A stretch of 64,000 nt of DNA from an uncultured Litorivicinus sp. (GCA_902558075.1 CACECO010000004.1:1-64000); one strand, 5' to 3'; shown: positions 34,415 to 43,802, numbered from the stretch's first letter. The notes: generated by a model from the letters alone, not told the origin. Made by a program: numbers and translations.

Positions 34415-34823
34415 CACCAGATAAAATTGAACGCCGAGTCGCCCGTGTCTTACCCAGTTTCGTATAAAGCTCTAAAGTTGCTGACGGGTCTTGGTCTTGT
34501 AGAGCAGATAGTGCACCACGAATGCTGTCCAACTGCTTTGAAATGAGTAGTTCATTTCGTTGATGTGATCGCTTGCACCGTTCAAGCAGACTCGTTATTT
34601 CGTTCCAGATTGGATTATTTAAAAGCTGTTGTGTTGCAGCCTGATCAAGGTTCACTCCGATGAAATCTAAACTGGCTAACACTTCTAAAATTTTCAGCTT
34701 TTCAGCTTGAAGCGTCTCGAAAAACTCTAAATTTTGATTTTTTAGTGCTTCGAATTCTTCTGTGAGGAGAGAATCCAAGCGTTTCACAGAATTTAGAGTT
34801 TCTAATAGTTGTTTTGACTGCAT
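34407..34823 (-). CDS. flgN: Flagellar chaperone FlgN
   Basis: A 138-residue all-helical protein (FEALKNQNLEFFETLQAEKL, LLISKQLDSIRGALSALQ) consistent with FlgN, the export chaperone of the junction proteins FlgK and FlgL. FlgN is poorly conserved, so the assignment uses length, helix content and position nine bases after flgM. Here its clients are unusually large (1152 and 523 residues), although it binds only their C-termini. Confidence 0.85.
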   Translation of the reverse strand: MQSKQLLETLNSVKRLDSLLTEEFEALKNQNLEFFETLQAEKLKILEVLASLDFIGVNLDQAATQQLLNNPIWNEITSLLERCKRSHQRNELLISKQLDSIRGALSALQDQDPSATLELYTKLGKTRATRRSILSGDA

Positions 34824-34832
34824 TCCCGAAGG

Positions 34833-35123
34833 CTACAGTAACTTCTCAATCTCCGTAAAGCCCTCTGCAATCCTCTTTGGATCCAATGGATAATTTCCAT
34901 CTGCAAGCGCTTGTTTGATCTGAGCAACCTTCGCATCGTCAAAACCGGCGCGACTCAACTCGATGGCCGTTTCGTCGCTAAGTTGCACTTCATCTGACAT
35001 CTGACGAGTAGCTGGAGCATCCTGAGACTCTACATCCGCACTCCTCAACTCTTCGTCTTTCTTTTGTTCGGGCTTTATTGCAGACAGTGCTTTCGCACTG
35101 ACGCCTGAAATTGGATCTGTCAT
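34833..35123 (-). CDS. flgM: Anti-sigma-28 factor FlgM
   Basis: A 96-residue small protein with a disordered, charged N-terminal half and the FlgM core DEVQLSDETAIELSRAG followed by AKVAQIKQALADGNYPLDPKRIAEGF. FlgM holds FliA until the hook is complete and is then exported. The ATG at 35123 is chosen because GAGGAG lies six bases upstream; an ATG at 35129 directly touches that site and is unlikely. It has its own sigma-28 promoter, giving the usual feedback loop. Confidence 0.93.
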   Translation of the reverse strand: MTDPISGVSAKALSAIKPEQKKDEELRSADVESQDAPATRQMSDEVQLSDETAIELSRAGFDDAKVAQIKQALADGNYPLDPKRIAEGFTEIEKLL

Positions 35124-35162
35124 TTCCATCTCCTCACAGTCTGGAACAACCTTGCAATCTAA

Positions 35163-35189
35163 GGATCGACAATATTTATTAAAACTTTA
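35163..35189 (-). promoter_or_regulatory. Sigma-28 promoter of flgM
   Basis: Minus strand: TAAA, exactly 15 bases, then GTCGATCC (five of eight match GCCGATAA), 40 bases before the flgM start. The match is modest, but flgM is a standard FliA target. Confidence 0.45.
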
Positions 35190-35219
35190 GCAATTTTTTA
35201 AAAATTTTAGCAATTTTTT
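35186..35219. repeat. Two tandem 14-base AT-rich repeats before flgM
   Basis: TTTAGCAATTTTTT occurs at 35186-35199 and again at 35206-35219, 20 bases apart (two helical turns). The first copy overlaps the -35 part of the flgM promoter. The spacing would suit a dimeric regulator, or the repeats may only reflect terminator-like T tracts after flgA. Confidence 0.5.
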
Positions 35220-35221
35220 GA

Positions 35222-35242
35222 AAAAAAGTCCCGAGTGGGGCG
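35222..35242 (-). terminator. Possible terminator after flgA
   Basis: On the minus strand the flgA end is followed by CCC-ACTC-GGG and a run of seven T. The stem is only three to four pairs, though a further GAGGC/GCCTC hairpin lies in the last codons of flgA. Read-through into flgMN is likely to be partial. Confidence 0.3.
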
Positions 35243-36292
35243 CTAGAGGCCGCGCGCCTCATGTCGACCACTGACGATTCCCCTGATTTCCTTACCGGAA
35301 TCAGGATTTTTAAGCAGAACTTGCTCGCCAATTTTACCATTTTCCATTGCGATGGTTTCGACGGTAATCTCAAGTGCACCACGCTTTATGACTAAGCGTA
35401 CAGTCTCATTTTTACGAACAAGATCTGCGGCAACGAAGTCACTCGCACTCAGTCGTTGCCCAGCGCGAATTGTACGTGTCGCCTCGAGTCCAATGATTTC
35501 TTCGACCTTCGTTAAGGCTTGAGGCCCATAGCTTGTGATAGCCTCGAGCTTTGATTCCACCAGGTTTTCAGTGATGACTTGCCCATTAATGATCGTGGTT
35601 TTTGCGATCAATATCCGTTCTGCGATTTCGATATCGCCCGCTTGGATTGAGTGACCGGGGGTTAGCTGTGTTCTGGCGATAACGGTTTGCTCGGGCCATA
35701 GTGTGACGGGTTTACTCGAAGCGTCCTGCTTTTGCCTTTCGATAGAAAGATCTTCAAGTCGGATCACTTCTCCGGCCTCGTAGGGTCGATTTGGGATGTA
35801 GATAGCGATTTCTTCGCCCAAAAGATCAGGAGTAACGACATCACCTTCTGATACGTTTTCGCGAACGACTCGCCCAAGAATCTTTTCTTGATCGAGGGGG
35901 TCTGACGGACGCTCGTTGTCTATTGACTGATATATGATGTGATCCTGATGAACTTGCGTCCCTTGAACCAAATCTTGGGTAAATATCCAAGCAAACTTTT
36001 GCCGTTTAATCTTTACCCGTAAATATCTTTTCCAAGATGGATTCTCGCAGACGACTTCGATGGTTTTCTGATTGTTGGTAAAGGGGAACCTGATGGCGAG
36101 GTTGGATTGACAGTTTGCGATGGGGATCCGTCGATCCGGCGGAGTGACTTCGATTAGATCCCGATGGAGCGACTGATCGTTCGCGATCCAATCGGTGGTA
36201 ACCACCACAAGTGCCTCGCGGCCACCCGGAAATTCCCCGGCTTGAACCGTGGGAAGTGAAAGAAGTCCAAAGAGCAGGAACAGTGCACGCAT
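35243..36292 (-). CDS. flgA: P-ring assembly chaperone FlgA, enlarged
   Basis: A 349-residue periplasmic protein; the ATG at 36292 gives a proper signal peptide (MRALFLLFGLLSLPTVQAGE). The family's usual length is about 220-240 residues. The C-terminal part has the SAF-domain pattern IRAGQRLSASDFVAADLVRK and ends in VSGRHEARGL. A second SAF-like stretch occurs earlier (VQGTQVHQDHIIYQSID and EAGEVIRLEDLSIERQ), suggesting a duplicated module. FlgA helps FlgI form the P-ring. It is divergent from flgB, as in Pseudomonas and Vibrio. Confidence 0.85.
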   Translation of the reverse strand: MRALFLLFGLLSLPTVQAGEFPGGREALVVVTTDWIANDQSLHRDLIEVTPPDRRIPIANCQSNLAIRFPFTNNQKTIEVVCENPSWKRYLRVKIKRQKFAWIFTQDLVQGTQVHQDHIIYQSIDNERPSDPLDQEKILGRVVRENVSEGDVVTPDLLGEEIAIYIPNRPYEAGEVIRLEDLSIERQKQDASSKPVTLWPEQTVIARTQLTPGHSIQAGDIEIAERILIAKTTIINGQVITENLVESKLEAITSYGPQALTKVEEIIGLEATRTIRAGQRLSASDFVAADLVRKNETVRLVIKRGALEITVETIAMENGKIGEQVLLKNPDSGKEIRGIVSGRHEARGL

Positions 36293-36413
36293 GGGTGCAG
36301 TATGCGACTCCGGCCAAAGAATGCAAACGATGCCGGCATACATTTGCCGTTTTGCCGTCCGGGCTCATGATCGGAATAGCTGACATAGAGCGTCTGGACC
36401 AAAAAACGCTGCT

Positions 36414-36429
36414 TGGCATACGGATTGCT
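36414..36429 (+). promoter_or_regulatory. Sigma-54 promoter of the flgBCDEFGHIJKL operon
   Basis: TGGCAT (36414-36419), five bases, TTGCT (36425-36429), a full consensus match 67 bases before flgB in the divergent flgA-flgB region. No promoter was found for flgA in the same region. Confidence 0.85.
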
Positions 36430-36495
36430 ACTACGAGAATTAAGAGATTGTGTTGGGGTAATCGACAGGATTTCAAATAACTTTAGAGGTCAGAT

Positions 36496-36879
36496 ATGAA
36501 ATTGCTTGAAAACCCATTTGGCATCCATGAAAAAGCGCTGTCTGTCAGGAACAAGCGCATGGAGTTGATTTCTGCAAATATCGCAAACGCAGACACGCCA
36601 CACTTTCGGGCGAAAGATCTTGATTTTAAGAAAGTACTCGCGAATGCGAATCCGAGTCCGATGGCTGCAACAAACGTTAGACACTTTGATACCGGAGAGG
36701 TTGAAGACCCCCACGGTATCGTCTTCCGGAATCCTTACAACACCGCGGTCGATGGTAACACTGTCGAAATCAACGTCGAGCAAGGTAAGTATGGTGAGGC
36801 AGCAATACAGTATCAAGCAACACTTCAATTTCTAGAGAATCGAATTTCTGGAATACGCAAATCGTTACGTGGTGAATAA
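36496..36879 (+). CDS. flgB: Flagellar proximal rod protein FlgB
   Basis: A 127-residue rod protein. The N-terminal heptad region RNKRMELISANIANADTPHF is the conserved SxNIANxxTPxF axial motif, and the C-terminal part (YQATLQFLENRISGIRKSLRG) forms the second D0 helix. First gene of the long rod-hook operon; AGAGGT precedes the ATG. Confidence 0.96.
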   Translation: MKLLENPFGIHEKALSVRNKRMELISANIANADTPHFRAKDLDFKKVLANANPSPMAATNVRHFDTGEVEDPHGIVFRNPYNTAVDGNTVEINVEQGKYGEAAIQYQATLQFLENRISGIRKSLRGE

Positions 36880-36891
36880 GGGGCCATAACA

Positions 36892-37314
36892 ATGCTGAAA
36901 AATATATTTGCAATCGCCGGTACAGCCCTCTCGGCACAGACCATCCGGATGAATACGACAGCATCTAACCTGGCGAATGCTGGATCCGTCTCTCCGACCG
37001 AAGCCGAAGCATTTCGAGCTAAGCGTCCAGTCTTCAGGGCCTTGGTTGATCAAGCGGACCTGAACGCCGGGTTCAATACGCTGGGGGGCGTCAAAGTCAA
37101 AGAGGTTGTGGACAGTACCGAACCCGTTCGTAAGGTCCATGATCCAGGTAACCCCGAGGCAAATGATGAAGGATTTATCTTTTTATCGAATGTGAACGAG
37201 GTAACGGAAATGGTCGAAATGGTTGCCGCGTCACGCTCATTCCAAAACAACGTCGAAGTGGTGACGACTGCACGTCAATTGATGATGCGAACGCTGGATA
37301 TTACTAAGGCTTAA
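36892..37314 (+). CDS. flgC: Flagellar proximal rod protein FlgC
   Basis: A 140-residue rod protein with the axial N-terminal motif (QTIRMNTTASNLANAGSVSP), a short middle and the C-terminal D0 helix (EVTEMVEMVAASRSFQNNVEV). Length and order are standard. Confidence 0.96.
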   Translation: MLKNIFAIAGTALSAQTIRMNTTASNLANAGSVSPTEAEAFRAKRPVFRALVDQADLNAGFNTLGGVKVKEVVDSTEPVRKVHDPGNPEANDEGFIFLSNVNEVTEMVEMVAASRSFQNNVEVVTTARQLMMRTLDITKA

Positions 37315-37317
37315 ATC

Positions 37318-38046
37318 ATGAACACGGAAATTTCACTCGCATCGACAGGGACTTTGACCAAAGCGGAATATGACGAGGCGCAGCTTCTGAAATCGGCGGA
37401 AGACGAACTGGATCGGAGCGCTTTCTTGAAGCTCCTGACCACGCAGTTACAAAATCAAAATCCATTGGATCCGATGAAAAATGAGGCATTTGTGGCTCAA
37501 CTGGCCCAGTTTTCGCAACTCGAAGGGATCACCAATATGTCCACGTCACTGACTGACGTGGCGGATGTCATTCGATCGGATCGGATCATGAGTGGTGCTA
37601 ACTTGGTCGGCAAATCGGTTTTTGGACAGACTGGGCGGATCAGTACTGACGGGGAAACGCCAGAAAAAATTGAAGTTTCATTGCCCTACGGTGCAGAGCA
37701 GGTTGATATCGGTATTTACGATCTCGAATCGGGTGCCCTGGTACGATCTATCGTTGCTGGCCCACAATCATCAGGCATTGCGGAGTTTGCCTGGGACGGG
37801 CGTTATGCGGATGGACAACCAGCGGCCCCGGGCGTCTATTTCATTCGGGCTTTAGCAACCATTGATGGCGCTGCCACCGATGTCACTCCTGGAACGTACT
37901 CGCAAGTAGAGACGGTCTCCTGGGATGCCCGAACAGCAAATCTTAATTTGAATTTAGTGGGTGGAGTTGTTCTTCCCATGGATCGAGTTACTCGAATTGG
38001 CGAGGGTGGTACTTCACTTGCCGGTAATGAATCAACGGGAGAATAA
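37318..38046 (+). CDS. flgD: Hook cap/scaffolding protein FlgD
   Basis: A 242-residue protein that caps the growing hook. FLKLLTTQLQNQNPLDPMKN and EAFVAQLAQFSQLEG are the FlgD signature. The C-terminal part has the FlgD Ig-like/Tudor fold pattern (IVAGPQSSGIAEFAWDGRYA, APGVYFIRALA). The cap is of normal size although the hook subunit it handles is more than three times the usual length. Confidence 0.96.
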   Translation: MNTEISLASTGTLTKAEYDEAQLLKSAEDELDRSAFLKLLTTQLQNQNPLDPMKNEAFVAQLAQFSQLEGITNMSTSLTDVADVIRSDRIMSGANLVGKSVFGQTGRISTDGETPEKIEVSLPYGAEQVDIGIYDLESGALVRSIVAGPQSSGIAEFAWDGRYADGQPAAPGVYFIRALATIDGAATDVTPGTYSQVETVSWDARTANLNLNLVGGVVLPMDRVTRIGEGGTSLAGNESTGE

Positions 38047-38049
38047 GCG

Positions 38050-41000
38050 ATGTCATTCTTTACCTCATTGACGGGTCTAAACGCTGCAACGACACAGCTA
38101 TCTGTGACCTCAAACAACATTGCGAACGCAGGGACGACAGGTTTTAAACGCTCACGATCTGACTTCGGTGATATTTTTGCGACCTCTCCACTTCAAAAAG
38201 CATCGACCGTCGTCGGTCAGGGGACCGCCTTGAAGCAGGTCACTCAAGAATTTTCTCAGGGCAACATCGAGCTCTCTGGGAACTCCCTGGACCTTGCGGT
38301 TACCGGTGAAGGATTTTTTCCTCTGCGCTCGGCCGATGGACAGGATCTGTTCACTCGAAACGGTTCTTTTCTTTTGGATGAACAGAACACGGTAGTAAAC
38401 TCAGCCGGACAATTTTTGCGAGTCGCCTCCGTTGACTCCCTCGGTAAAGCTGATTTCCAAGCGGAGCTGGTTCCTTTAACAATTGCTCCAAATACGGTGG
38501 GACAAGCGATAGCTACCTCTCGAATTGATCTAGCGATTAACTTCCCAGCTGAATCATTGCCTCAAACGACGGTGAATGAGTCGAATATCGAAACCATCAA
38601 ACCATTTGATCAAAACGATCCAACGACGTACGCAAAGTCAGCCGCGGTCACCATCTTTGATGAAAATGGTAACGACTTCCTGCTTACCTTTTTCTACCGT
38701 CGGGTCGGGGTTGCGTCGGCTGATGATCCGTTCAACAAATGGCAAACCCATATCGTGCTTGATGGTCAGGAGATCACCCCGGCTCTCGGTCAAGCCACCG
38801 CAACTGACCAAACACCACTGTATGTTGATAAATACGGCAATATCCTGCCCGAGGATGAGTTGCCGACAGCGGTTAGAAACAATGCGGTCTTCAGAAAATA
38901 CATCTTGGATGATCTTGCCGATCCAAATTTGTCCGCGCCGGCAAAGGCGTCTGGCACATTGGTTGGATTACCCTATCTCACTGAGGAGGCAGGGGTAAAC
39001 TTTGCGCCATCGGTTGCCTCAACCTCAATTTCAGTCGTTGAGGACGAGTTGGCAGAGATTGGTGATACGTCGCATACCATTGGTACGACAGCGATTGCAG
39101 CGAATACGATTACGGTCGCTGCTGGTCACGGTCTGAGCACCGGTGATCGGGTACTGTACGATGCGCAATCAGGAACAACGGCTACCGGACTGATTGATCA
39201 AGCTGAATATTATGTTGTTAGAGAGAGTGCTTCGACCTTCAAGCTTGCGACAACTTACGCAAATGCTGTCGCAGACACCCCTGTCACTGTGAATTTTTCT
39301 GGCGGGAACAACAACCAAACAATTACCCATCGCGAAGTCGTTTCTCTCACGATGAAAGATTCTAATAACGCGGAACTGGCTACTCTTTCCACAGTCACTG
39401 CAGCGTCAGCCTCGGTTGATTTGATCAAAAACGGTGATGTTGAAGCCAATGATCGTGTTTCGCTAAAACTGACTGATGCTGACGGGACGGCTGTTAACAT
39501 ATCGACCAGCGCACTGTCCGCTGACGCGTCGGTTGCTGATGTCGTTGATGCTTTAAATCGAGCATCGGCTGCGACCGCGGTTAATTTTGCGAGTATTGCT
39601 TCCAACACGATCACAGCGACAGGACACGGGTATGAGACCGGCGATCGGGTTAAGTTTAACTTGCACGGCGGCACAGCCATCTCTGGCCTAACCGACGGAC
39701 TTGAGTATCATGTCGTCAAACTGTCAGCCAATACTTTCCAGCTGGCGACGACCTATGCGAACGCAACTGCGTCGACAGCGGTTACCGTCGGCTCAATTAC
39801 CAATACGGCGGCAAATACAACGGCAACGTTCGATTCAGCCGAGGGGACTGGTCAATATGTTTTCTCGACCGATACAAATGCCGATGGTGATGTCGTTGTT
39901 GCCTCTCGAATCATTATCACTCGTGCTGATGGAAAGAATTTCAGAATCGCATCCGATATCACCAGGCACTCATTGTCTGGCGAGTCTGCCATCCATGAGA
40001 ACGTCAGCTTAGAGAGTCCCGAGATTAGCTCGACTTCGACGGCATTGACTCAGGATGGGGTGCGGCTGGATACCAGTACGACGATCGAAGAGCTTGTCTC
40101 GGCGTTGCATCGGAGTGCCTCCCAAACCGATTTTAAGATTGAGCTCTCGACAACCGCCAATAACACGATTGATATAACAAAAGCGGACGGCACCAATTTT
40201 TCGGTGACCGCTGATCGGCTGCCGAATGGTACGACCGGTCTTCTGACCGCGTTGCAGAGTGAAACGCTCTCTGCACTCGCACAAGGTGGTGTGAGCGACA
40301 CAACCTCGAACGGGACGACTGCCCCTGACCTGTCGGCGGCCTTTGATTTAACAATCGATGAAGACCCTCTCGATCCGAATGCGACCAATTCGCTGACAGT
40401 TGATCTGTCTGCTTTAAACGCACCGGCAAATGCCGCCCTATCCGGCGATGAGGTTGCCGAGCAGATGACAAAGGAAATCAATCGTCAATTTGGTGATCAA
40501 CGGTATTTCAATTTAAGCTCGGCAGCGAATCGCCAGTTTCGGATGACCTTTGATGCTAACCCGAATGATTTGACCGCCGCCCAGGTGGTCGATATCTACA
40601 TTCCCGCGTCGGCTGTTTACACTGAAAAATCACTGGCGGAAGAGATTCAGTCTCAACTCAGGGCTGCAACAGGAACACAAGTAGCGGTAAACTACAGTGG
40701 TTCATCCAAGGGTTTCGTATTCTCCCCAGAGGATGACACGAGCCAGTTAACCATTTCAAACGTCCCTGCGTCTGCATCGCTGACAGGTTCAGCCGTGCCG
40801 AATACACTTTTTGGCCTGAATACCCTGTCATCAAACTTTACGCTGGACTCTCGCGGTCGTTATGCCGCAGAGGTCATACCGAATGGGAGCCAGATCTTGG
40901 CCGATACAGACCAACAACGGTATGGCATCAAGGTTGAGTTTGTACCTGATGACGAATCGGGGGGTCAGTTCACTATTTCGAGTGGTAAAACGGGAGATGG

Positions 41001-42198
41001 CTCAGCGATACGGATTGAGAACATGTCTACCGCTGCCCGCACATACTTTGGTTTTGATCCAGACAGCGCCACGGCGAATGAACTTGAGGTTGTGGCGGTC
41101 GATCAGACCGTTGCGGTCCGCGGTGTCGAGTCCACCGCAGCGCGTGTTTTCGGTAAACCGGTGAGCTTCGATCCAGACGAGGCTTTCTTTGTCGATGATT
41201 TGACCAATGAGTTTACGGTGACTGTCGATACCGTAACGGAAACATTCCGACTGCCAGTCGGTAACTATAACTTGAACAGTTTCAAGACAGCGCTCGAGAA
41301 TCGGATTAACGCGATGGAAGATTCCCTCGGAAATTCGATCTCTGGAGTTCGCGTCAATTTTGATCAGGTTAACGAGATATTCCAATTTACATCCGGTACG
41401 ACCGGCGACTCCTCGTTCTTGCAGATTTCTGGATCCTCTCGGTACGGGCTTGAGGATATTGAGTCGAGCGTCGGTCAGACATCAACATTCCGTAAGCCGG
41501 TGGCAGACCTAACAGCGAGCGGCCAGGATATCTTTGTCGCGAAGGACGAAAACGGAGTATTCCGCGAATATTCCGCCGACTTTACATCAGGACTATCGCC
41601 GCTCCCTAGCAACCGGAACTTTACCGAAGATCCAGAGTTCCGGCCACTCTTTTTGGATAAGGGTGAATTGACCTTTGATACGGCGGGTAACTTGGTTTCA
41701 CCACTGAATGGAATTTCACTGGATAACGTCGTCATCGGTGGTTCAGGTAACACGCTCAATATCGATATTGATTATGTGGGTTCAACTCAGTTCTCGGGCG
41801 CTTTCTCGGTCAACTCGCAGAGTCAGAATGGTCAGCCAAACGGATCATTGGTTGCGGTCGACATTGCTGATGACGGTCTGGTGACAGCATCGTACTCAAA
41901 TGGTACCCAGGATCTGAAGGGCAAGATTGTGTTGTCCACTTTTTCGACACCTAACGGTTTGCGTCAGCTCGGTGATTCGACCTTCTTGGAATCCAACGAA
42001 TCCGGAGCCCCAACGCTTGGTGAACCGGGTGGCGCTGGGTTTGGCACGATCCGTGCTGGTGCACGGGAAAGGGCTAACGTCGATTTGACCTCGGAACTAG
42101 TTGACTTGATCACCGCACAGCGGAATTTCCAGGCAAACGCGAAGGCTATCGAAACGTCATCAACCCTGACGTCAACGATTATTAACATCAGAAGCTAA
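38050..42198 (+). CDS. flgE: Giant flagellar hook protein FlgE
   Basis: A 1382-residue hook subunit; FlgE is usually about 400. The ends are orthodox: LNAATTQLSVTSNNIANAGT, TTGFKRSRSDF and GNSLDLAVTGEGFF at the start, and ELVDLITAQRNFQANAKAIE at the end. Between about 340 and 1100 lies extra sequence with two copies of an HG/TG module (residues about 348-427 and 514-594) that also occurs in flagellin and FliD, and repeated beta-rich stretches. The reading frame is open throughout with no sign of a frameshift. The insert should project from the hook surface. Inferred consequence: a thick or decorated hook. Confidence 0.95.
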   Translation: MSFFTSLTGLNAATTQLSVTSNNIANAGTTGFKRSRSDFGDIFATSPLQKASTVVGQGTALKQVTQEFSQGNIELSGNSLDLAVTGEGFFPLRSADGQDLFTRNGSFLLDEQNTVVNSAGQFLRVASVDSLGKADFQAELVPLTIAPNTVGQAIATSRIDLAINFPAESLPQTTVNESNIETIKPFDQNDPTTYAKSAAVTIFDENGNDFLLTFFYRRVGVASADDPFNKWQTHIVLDGQEITPALGQATATDQTPLYVDKYGNILPEDELPTAVRNNAVFRKYILDDLADPNLSAPAKASGTLVGLPYLTEEAGVNFAPSVASTSISVVEDELAEIGDTSHTIGTTAIAANTITVAAGHGLSTGDRVLYDAQSGTTATGLIDQAEYYVVRESASTFKLATTYANAVADTPVTVNFSGGNNNQTITHREVVSLTMKDSNNAELATLSTVTAASASVDLIKNGDVEANDRVSLKLTDADGTAVNISTSALSADASVADVVDALNRASAATAVNFASIASNTITATGHGYETGDRVKFNLHGGTAISGLTDGLEYHVVKLSANTFQLATTYANATASTAVTVGSITNTAANTTATFDSAEGTGQYVFSTDTNADGDVVVASRIIITRADGKNFRIASDITRHSLSGESAIHENVSLESPEISSTSTALTQDGVRLDTSTTIEELVSALHRSASQTDFKIELSTTANNTIDITKADGTNFSVTADRLPNGTTGLLTALQSETLSALAQGGVSDTTSNGTTAPDLSAAFDLTIDEDPLDPNATNSLTVDLSALNAPANAALSGDEVAEQMTKEINRQFGDQRYFNLSSAANRQFRMTFDANPNDLTAAQVVDIYIPASAVYTEKSLAEEIQSQLRAATGTQVAVNYSGSSKGFVFSPEDDTSQLTISNVPASASLTGSAVPNTLFGLNTLSSNFTLDSRGRYAAEVIPNGSQILADTDQQRYGIKVEFVPDDESGGQFTISSGKTGDGSAIRIENMSTAARTYFGFDPDSATANELEVVAVDQTVAVRGVESTAARVFGKPVSFDPDEAFFVDDLTNEFTVTVDTVTETFRLPVGNYNLNSFKTALENRINAMEDSLGNSISGVRVNFDQVNEIFQFTSGTTGDSSFLQISGSSRYGLEDIESSVGQTSTFRKPVADLTASGQDIFVAKDENGVFREYSADFTSGLSPLPSNRNFTEDPEFRPLFLDKGELTFDTAGNLVSPLNGISLDNVVIGGSGNTLNIDIDYVGSTQFSGAFSVNSQSQNGQPNGSLVAVDIADDGLVTASYSNGTQDLKGKIVLSTFSTPNGLRQLGDSTFLESNESGAPTLGEPGGAGFGTIRAGARERANVDLTSELVDLITAQRNFQANAKAIETSSTLTSTIINIRS
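39091..39831 (+). repeat. Two HG/TG modules in flgE
   Basis: Protein-level repeats at 39091-39330 and 39589-39831. Shared residues: HG, then TGDRV, a G-L pair, Y-x-V-V, TF-x-LATTYANA and a final Asn/Thr-rich strand. They match the modules in fliC and fliD in order and length (about 80 residues). Between themselves the two copies share long stretches such as LATTYANA. Confidence 0.9.
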
Positions 42199-42226
42199 TG
42201 AGCTTCTAGGATTTTAGGAACTTGCC

Positions 42227-42994
42227 ATGGATCGTTTGGTCTTTACAGCTAACACAGCGATGTCGGAATACCGACTCGATCGTCAAAACATGACGCACGA
42301 GTTAGCGAACGTCTCGACTACCGGATTTAAAAAAGCCTTTCAGATTGCGAATAGGGCGGTTCGTGTAGAGGGGGATGGATTTGATACGCGGTTCTTACCA
42401 AGAGCAATGACGTCGCCGAAAATTGATCTGGCGCCTGGCGTAAGGCAGCTTACTGGTCGAGCGCTTGATGTCGCGATGGATAATAAGACCGTCCTTGGGG
42501 TCCTTTCGGAAAATGGTGAGCTCGCCTGGACGCGACGAGGCGATCTGAGACAAGGACCTGAGGGGTTTATTCAGACGGGCGAGGGGTATCTCGTTGTCGA
42601 TGACTCGGGGGCCCCCTTGCAGCTTCCGCTCGGTTCGATGAAGTATCAGATCGCAAACGATGGGACTATCTCAGCCATTGATCCTAGTAACTTGGAAGCA
42701 GGCGCAGAGCAGATTGCGCGGTTGGGACTAAAGGACGCGTCGACCACTGACCTGGCGCGCCGCGAAGATGGCCTATTTAGGCCTATGAACAATACAGAAG
42801 ATGGATTTGATTTTGAGGCGGGACCGGAGCCGGCCACGTTGACGCCGGGATCTCTTGAGGGCTCAAACGTCAATCCGGTCCACACACTTGTCAAGTTTAT
42901 TGACCATATGCGTTCGTTTGAAATGCAAACGAAAGTGATCCGTGAAATGAAAGATAACGATAGCTCTGGCGCGTCGATGATGCGGTTATCGTAG
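42227..42994 (+). CDS. flgF: Flagellar proximal rod protein FlgF
   Basis: A 255-residue rod protein with QNMTHELANVSTTGFKKAF at the start and LEGSNVNPVHTLVKFIDHMR near the end, typical of FlgF. Normal length, unlike the neighbouring hook gene. Confidence 0.95.
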   Translation: MDRLVFTANTAMSEYRLDRQNMTHELANVSTTGFKKAFQIANRAVRVEGDGFDTRFLPRAMTSPKIDLAPGVRQLTGRALDVAMDNKTVLGVLSENGELAWTRRGDLRQGPEGFIQTGEGYLVVDDSGAPLQLPLGSMKYQIANDGTISAIDPSNLEAGAEQIARLGLKDASTTDLARREDGLFRPMNNTEDGFDFEAGPEPATLTPGSLEGSNVNPVHTLVKFIDHMRSFEMQTKVIREMKDNDSSGASMMRLS

Positions 42995-43004
42995 GAGATA
43001 GAAA

Positions 43005-43790
43005 ATGGAAGCCTCACTTTACGTCTCAAAAACTGGTCTTGACGCACAACAGATGCGGATGACCGTGATCTCAAACAACCTGGCTAATGTGAACACGGTC
43101 GGCTACAAGCGCGATCGGGCAGTGTTTGAAGACCTGTTGTACCAGAATATACGGCAGGCAGGTGGCTCAACTGGTGGTGATAACCAGTCACCCACGGGCC
43201 TGATGATCGGAACAGGTGTTCGGATTATCGCTACAGAGAAAACACATACCCAGGGATCAATGATTCAGACAAAAAATGCACTGGATTTGGCAATTCAGGG
43301 TGAGGGAATGTTTCAGGTCCTGCAGCCTGATGGGACATTTGCCTACACCCGAGATGGCTCGTTTAAGTTGTCAGTTGATCGGGAACTCGTGACCTCCAAC
43401 GGAATGCAACTCCAGCCCGTAATTACAATTCCCCAGAATGCTGAGTCAATTAGTATCGGCGAGGATGGTACGGTCTCGATTCAGCCATACGGAAACGCTG
43501 AAGAGCAGGTGATTGGTCAGATGTTGCTGACTCGCTTTGTGAATTACGCGGGACTCGAGCCCATGGGTAAGAACTTGTACCGAGAAACATCTGCATCGGG
43601 AGCGCCAATCATCGGGGTACCAGATGAAGATGGTGCTGGGCGGATTGCCCAAGGTTCGCTGGAGGCGGCGAATGTGAATGTTGTCGAAGAGATGGTCAAC
43701 ATGATCGAGACACAACGTGCCTACGAGATTAATTCGAAGGCGATTTCTTCTGTTGATTCGATGCTTCGATTCTTGAACCAGAACTTGTGA
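43005..43790 (+). CDS. flgG: Flagellar distal rod protein FlgG
   Basis: A 261-residue rod protein with QMRMTVISNNLANVNTVGYK, ALDLAIQGEGMFQVLQPDG and the C-terminal IETQRAYEINSKAISSVDSM. This is the family's standard length (about 260), so the rod keeps normal dimensions. Confidence 0.97.
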   Translation: MEASLYVSKTGLDAQQMRMTVISNNLANVNTVGYKRDRAVFEDLLYQNIRQAGGSTGGDNQSPTGLMIGTGVRIIATEKTHTQGSMIQTKNALDLAIQGEGMFQVLQPDGTFAYTRDGSFKLSVDRELVTSNGMQLQPVITIPQNAESISIGEDGTVSIQPYGNAEEQVIGQMLLTRFVNYAGLEPMGKNLYRETSASGAPIIGVPDEDGAGRIAQGSLEAANVNVVEEMVNMIETQRAYEINSKAISSVDSMLRFLNQNL

Positions 43791-43802
43791 GGAATTGATG
43801 TG

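Noticed and set aside
36211-36480. Plus-strand frame of 89 codons across the flgA start and intergenic region
   Set aside because: It overlaps the flgA signal peptide on the other strand and the sigma-54 promoter of flgB, and shows no protein family features.
40050-40481. Minus-strand frames opposite flgE
   Set aside because: Long frames opposite a gene rich in Ala/Thr/Asp codons arise from composition; none has a start site or family signature.
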